54,067 nt of DNA from Chthoniobacteraceae bacterium (GTDB taxonomy: Bacteria > Verrucomicrobiota > Verrucomicrobiia > Chthoniobacterales > Chthoniobacteraceae), in the NCBI GenBank assembly GCA_947476255.1, contig CANJPY010000024.1:1-54067 (forward strand), read 5' to 3'. The position numbers and the translations under genes were made by a program. Below the pieces are notes generated by a model. It searched no databases, was not told where the DNA came from, and saw only the letters and a list, made by a program, of their open reading frames with translations. How positions within the stretch are numbered: the stretch's first letter is position 1; every line of letters begins with the position of its first letter. Shown here one piece after another: positions 52,881 to 54,067 of the stretch.

Positions 52881-53864
52881 ATGAGAGCCATTATTGTCGA
52901 GAAATTTGGAGGTCCGGAGGTTTTAAAATTTCAACACCTCCCCGACCTCAAACCCGGCCTGGATCAGGTTCTGGTCCGTATTCACGCTGCGGGAGTCAAT
53001 CCCGTCGATGGGTACATTCGCTCCGGCAATTACTTCCGCCTACCCTCACTGCCTTACACCCCAGGGATGGACGGGGCGGGGCTAGTCGAGGCCGTAGGCT
53101 CTCAAGTACGCGGATACCGCCGCGGGCAGAGGGTTTACCTCTCTGGCAGCATCACGGGGACCCATGCGGAGCTTTGTTTGTGTCTTCCTACACAAATCCA
53201 TCCGCTCCCGCCTCAGATTCCCTTCGAAGAAGGCGCATGCTTGGGCATCCCGTATGCCACCGCGAATTATGCCCTGTTTCACCGCGCCTCCCCTCGGCGC
53301 GGACAAACAGTCCTCATTCACGGAGCAACGGGTGGCGTAGGTATCGCCGCATTGCAACTTGCAAAGAGGGCCGGACTTCGTGTCATCGCAACCGGAGGCA
53401 GTGAAAACGGCCGTCTCTTACTCAAAAATCAGGGGGCCGATTTGGTCTTTGACCATCACCAACCCGGGTACCATCAAGAAATCTTGGAGAGCACGAAAAA
53501 CCTCGGCGTGGACGTCATTCTGGAGATGCTCGCCAACGTGAATCTCGGCCGTGACCTGCCGCTTGTGGCCCAAGGAGGGTGTGTGGTGGTGGTTGGATGC
53601 AGGGGACCTGTGCAAATTCAGCCCAGAGACCTGATGATGCGCGAGGCTGATATTCGCGGTGCGATGATTCTTCACGCTTCCTCAGGAGTAGTTGCTCGAG
53701 TCCATAGTGACATGCTATCTGGACTGACGGACGGCTCCATCAAGCCCGTAGTTAGAGCCGTTTTTGAACTTGGCAGGATTCAGGAAGCCGCCGAACTGCA
53801 GTCTTTGCCCGGGGCCTGCGGGAAGATTGTTATCTCGACAACTGCATCCTCGGGAGGAAGTTAA
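52881..53864 (+). CDS. NADPH:quinone oxidoreductase, zinc-free MDR family
   Basis: 327 residues, the length of zeta-crystallin-type reductases. The start AIIVEKFGGPEVLKF, VNPVDGYIRSGNY, and the NADPH site HGATGGVGIAALQLAK are all family blocks; there are no zinc ligands. Such enzymes reduce quinones or other reactive carbonyls with NADPH and often guard against oxidative stress. Its substrate is unknown. Confidence 0.92.
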   Translation: MRAIIVEKFGGPEVLKFQHLPDLKPGLDQVLVRIHAAGVNPVDGYIRSGNYFRLPSLPYTPGMDGAGLVEAVGSQVRGYRRGQRVYLSGSITGTHAELCLCLPTQIHPLPPQIPFEEGACLGIPYATANYALFHRASPRRGQTVLIHGATGGVGIAALQLAKRAGLRVIATGGSENGRLLLKNQGADLVFDHHQPGYHQEILESTKNLGVDVILEMLANVNLGRDLPLVAQGGCVVVVGCRGPVQIQPRDLMMREADIRGAMILHASSGVVARVHSDMLSGLTDGSIKPVVRAVFELGRIQEAAELQSLPGACGKIVISTTASSGGS

Positions 53865-53914
53865 TTATCATCTCTAATCCCTCCGACTGAGACGGATAAA
53901 AATCAGAGCCAAAT

Positions 53915-54067
53915 TTTATCCTAGAGTGTGTCGTCACGAGATATTAAGCCAAAGAATGAAGCAACGAATTTGAACCAATGCCAGGAACGACGAGGCTCTT
54001 TTCGCGTATCTGGTGGCAATCCCGCGCCAGCGCTTGAGATGCAGAAAGGCGTTTTCAACAAGGTGGC
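53915..54067 (-). mobile_element. Left end of an IS5-family insertion sequence
   Basis: Sequence CCTAGAGTGTGTCGTCACGA just outside the transposase stop looks like a terminal inverted repeat of the group, which places the insertion end near 53915-53925, about 55 bases after the oxidoreductase stop. The boundary is approximate since the other end and target duplication are not in the window. Confidence 0.6.
53934..54067 (-). CDS. IS5-like transposase, C-terminal fragment cut by the window edge
   Basis: The minus strand, entering at the window end, reads LVENAFLHLKRWRGIATRY, then AKRASSFLALVQIRCFILWL and a stop at about 53934. This is the conserved C-terminal region of IS5-family DDE transposases (the ENxF-LKRWR-IATRY part). 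Only 43 codons are inside the window; the rest lies beyond 54067. Frame and stop are intact, so it is not evidently broken here. Confidence 0.85.
   Translation of the reverse strand, partial: HLVENAFLHLKRWRGIATRYAKRASSFLALVQIRCFILWLNIS

Overview
The window looks like a chromosomal segment of a Gram-negative, LPS-making bacterium of the Verrucomicrobiota, or a close PVC relative. The reasons are a Kdo and Lpt gene cluster, a type I signal peptidase with a very long insert, a PVC-style sugar-dehydrogenase-like propeller protein fused to a cupredoxin, a DUF6572 protein, and many short tandem arrays between and inside genes. No rRNA, tRNA, CRISPR array or prophage was recognised. The assignment is inferred from gene content, not from a marker gene.

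Layout. (1) 1-260 is a gene-free, hairpin-rich repeat patch. (2) 0.26-3.5 kb holds a BtaA-like (DUF3419) lipid enzyme with a coupled acyltransferase-like partner, and a divergent methyltransferase. (3) 3.6-5.2 kb encodes an FHA-GAF-class III adenylate cyclase, closed by a strong hairpin terminator. (4) 5.4-9.0 kb (minus strand) reads kdsA-lptC-lptA-lptB-hpf, an LPS-core and LPS-transport operon ending in a ribosome hibernation factor. (5) 9.0-17.0 kb adds envelope genes: an M16 peptidase, an AsmA/TamB-like protein, a PAP2 phosphatase and, divergently, an ArnT-like glycosyltransferase. (6) 17.1-23.9 kb (minus) is a heavy-metal RND efflux operon flanked by three Cys/His-rich exported proteins, one only 52 residues long. 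(7) 24-28 kb has a sialate O-acetylesterase, a stand-alone mini flagellar-rod-like protein, a GIY-YIG protein, signal peptidase I and a membrane-anchored small protein. (8) 28.2-34.1 kb has two tandem paralogous exported proteins of unknown family and a protein built of about ten 32-residue repeats. (9) 34.3-40.1 kb has DUF485-ActP symporter genes, fabG, sixA, pgl and an exported esterase/SMP-30 fusion. (10) 40.5-46.5 kb (minus) is a polysaccharide operon: four glycosyltransferases and an O-antigen ligase. (11) 46.5-53.9 kb has a phosphohexomutase, the SGNH-propeller-HEAT-cupredoxin protein, a possible small ORF with a perfect Shine-Dalgarno but an ATA start, a DUF6572 protein and a quinone oxidoreductase. 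The window ends inside an IS5-like transposase.

Functionally most of the window serves the envelope: Kdo synthesis, Lpt transport, outer-membrane assembly, glycan polymerisation and ligation, signal-peptide removal, and metal export through the envelope. The most open parts are the 28.2-34.1 kb block of exported and repeat proteins, the accessory proteins of the metal operon, the lipid locus at the left end, and the cupredoxin fusion protein. Start sites were moved from the longest frame where a Shine-Dalgarno, signal peptide or neighbour stop argued for it; those choices are noted per gene.
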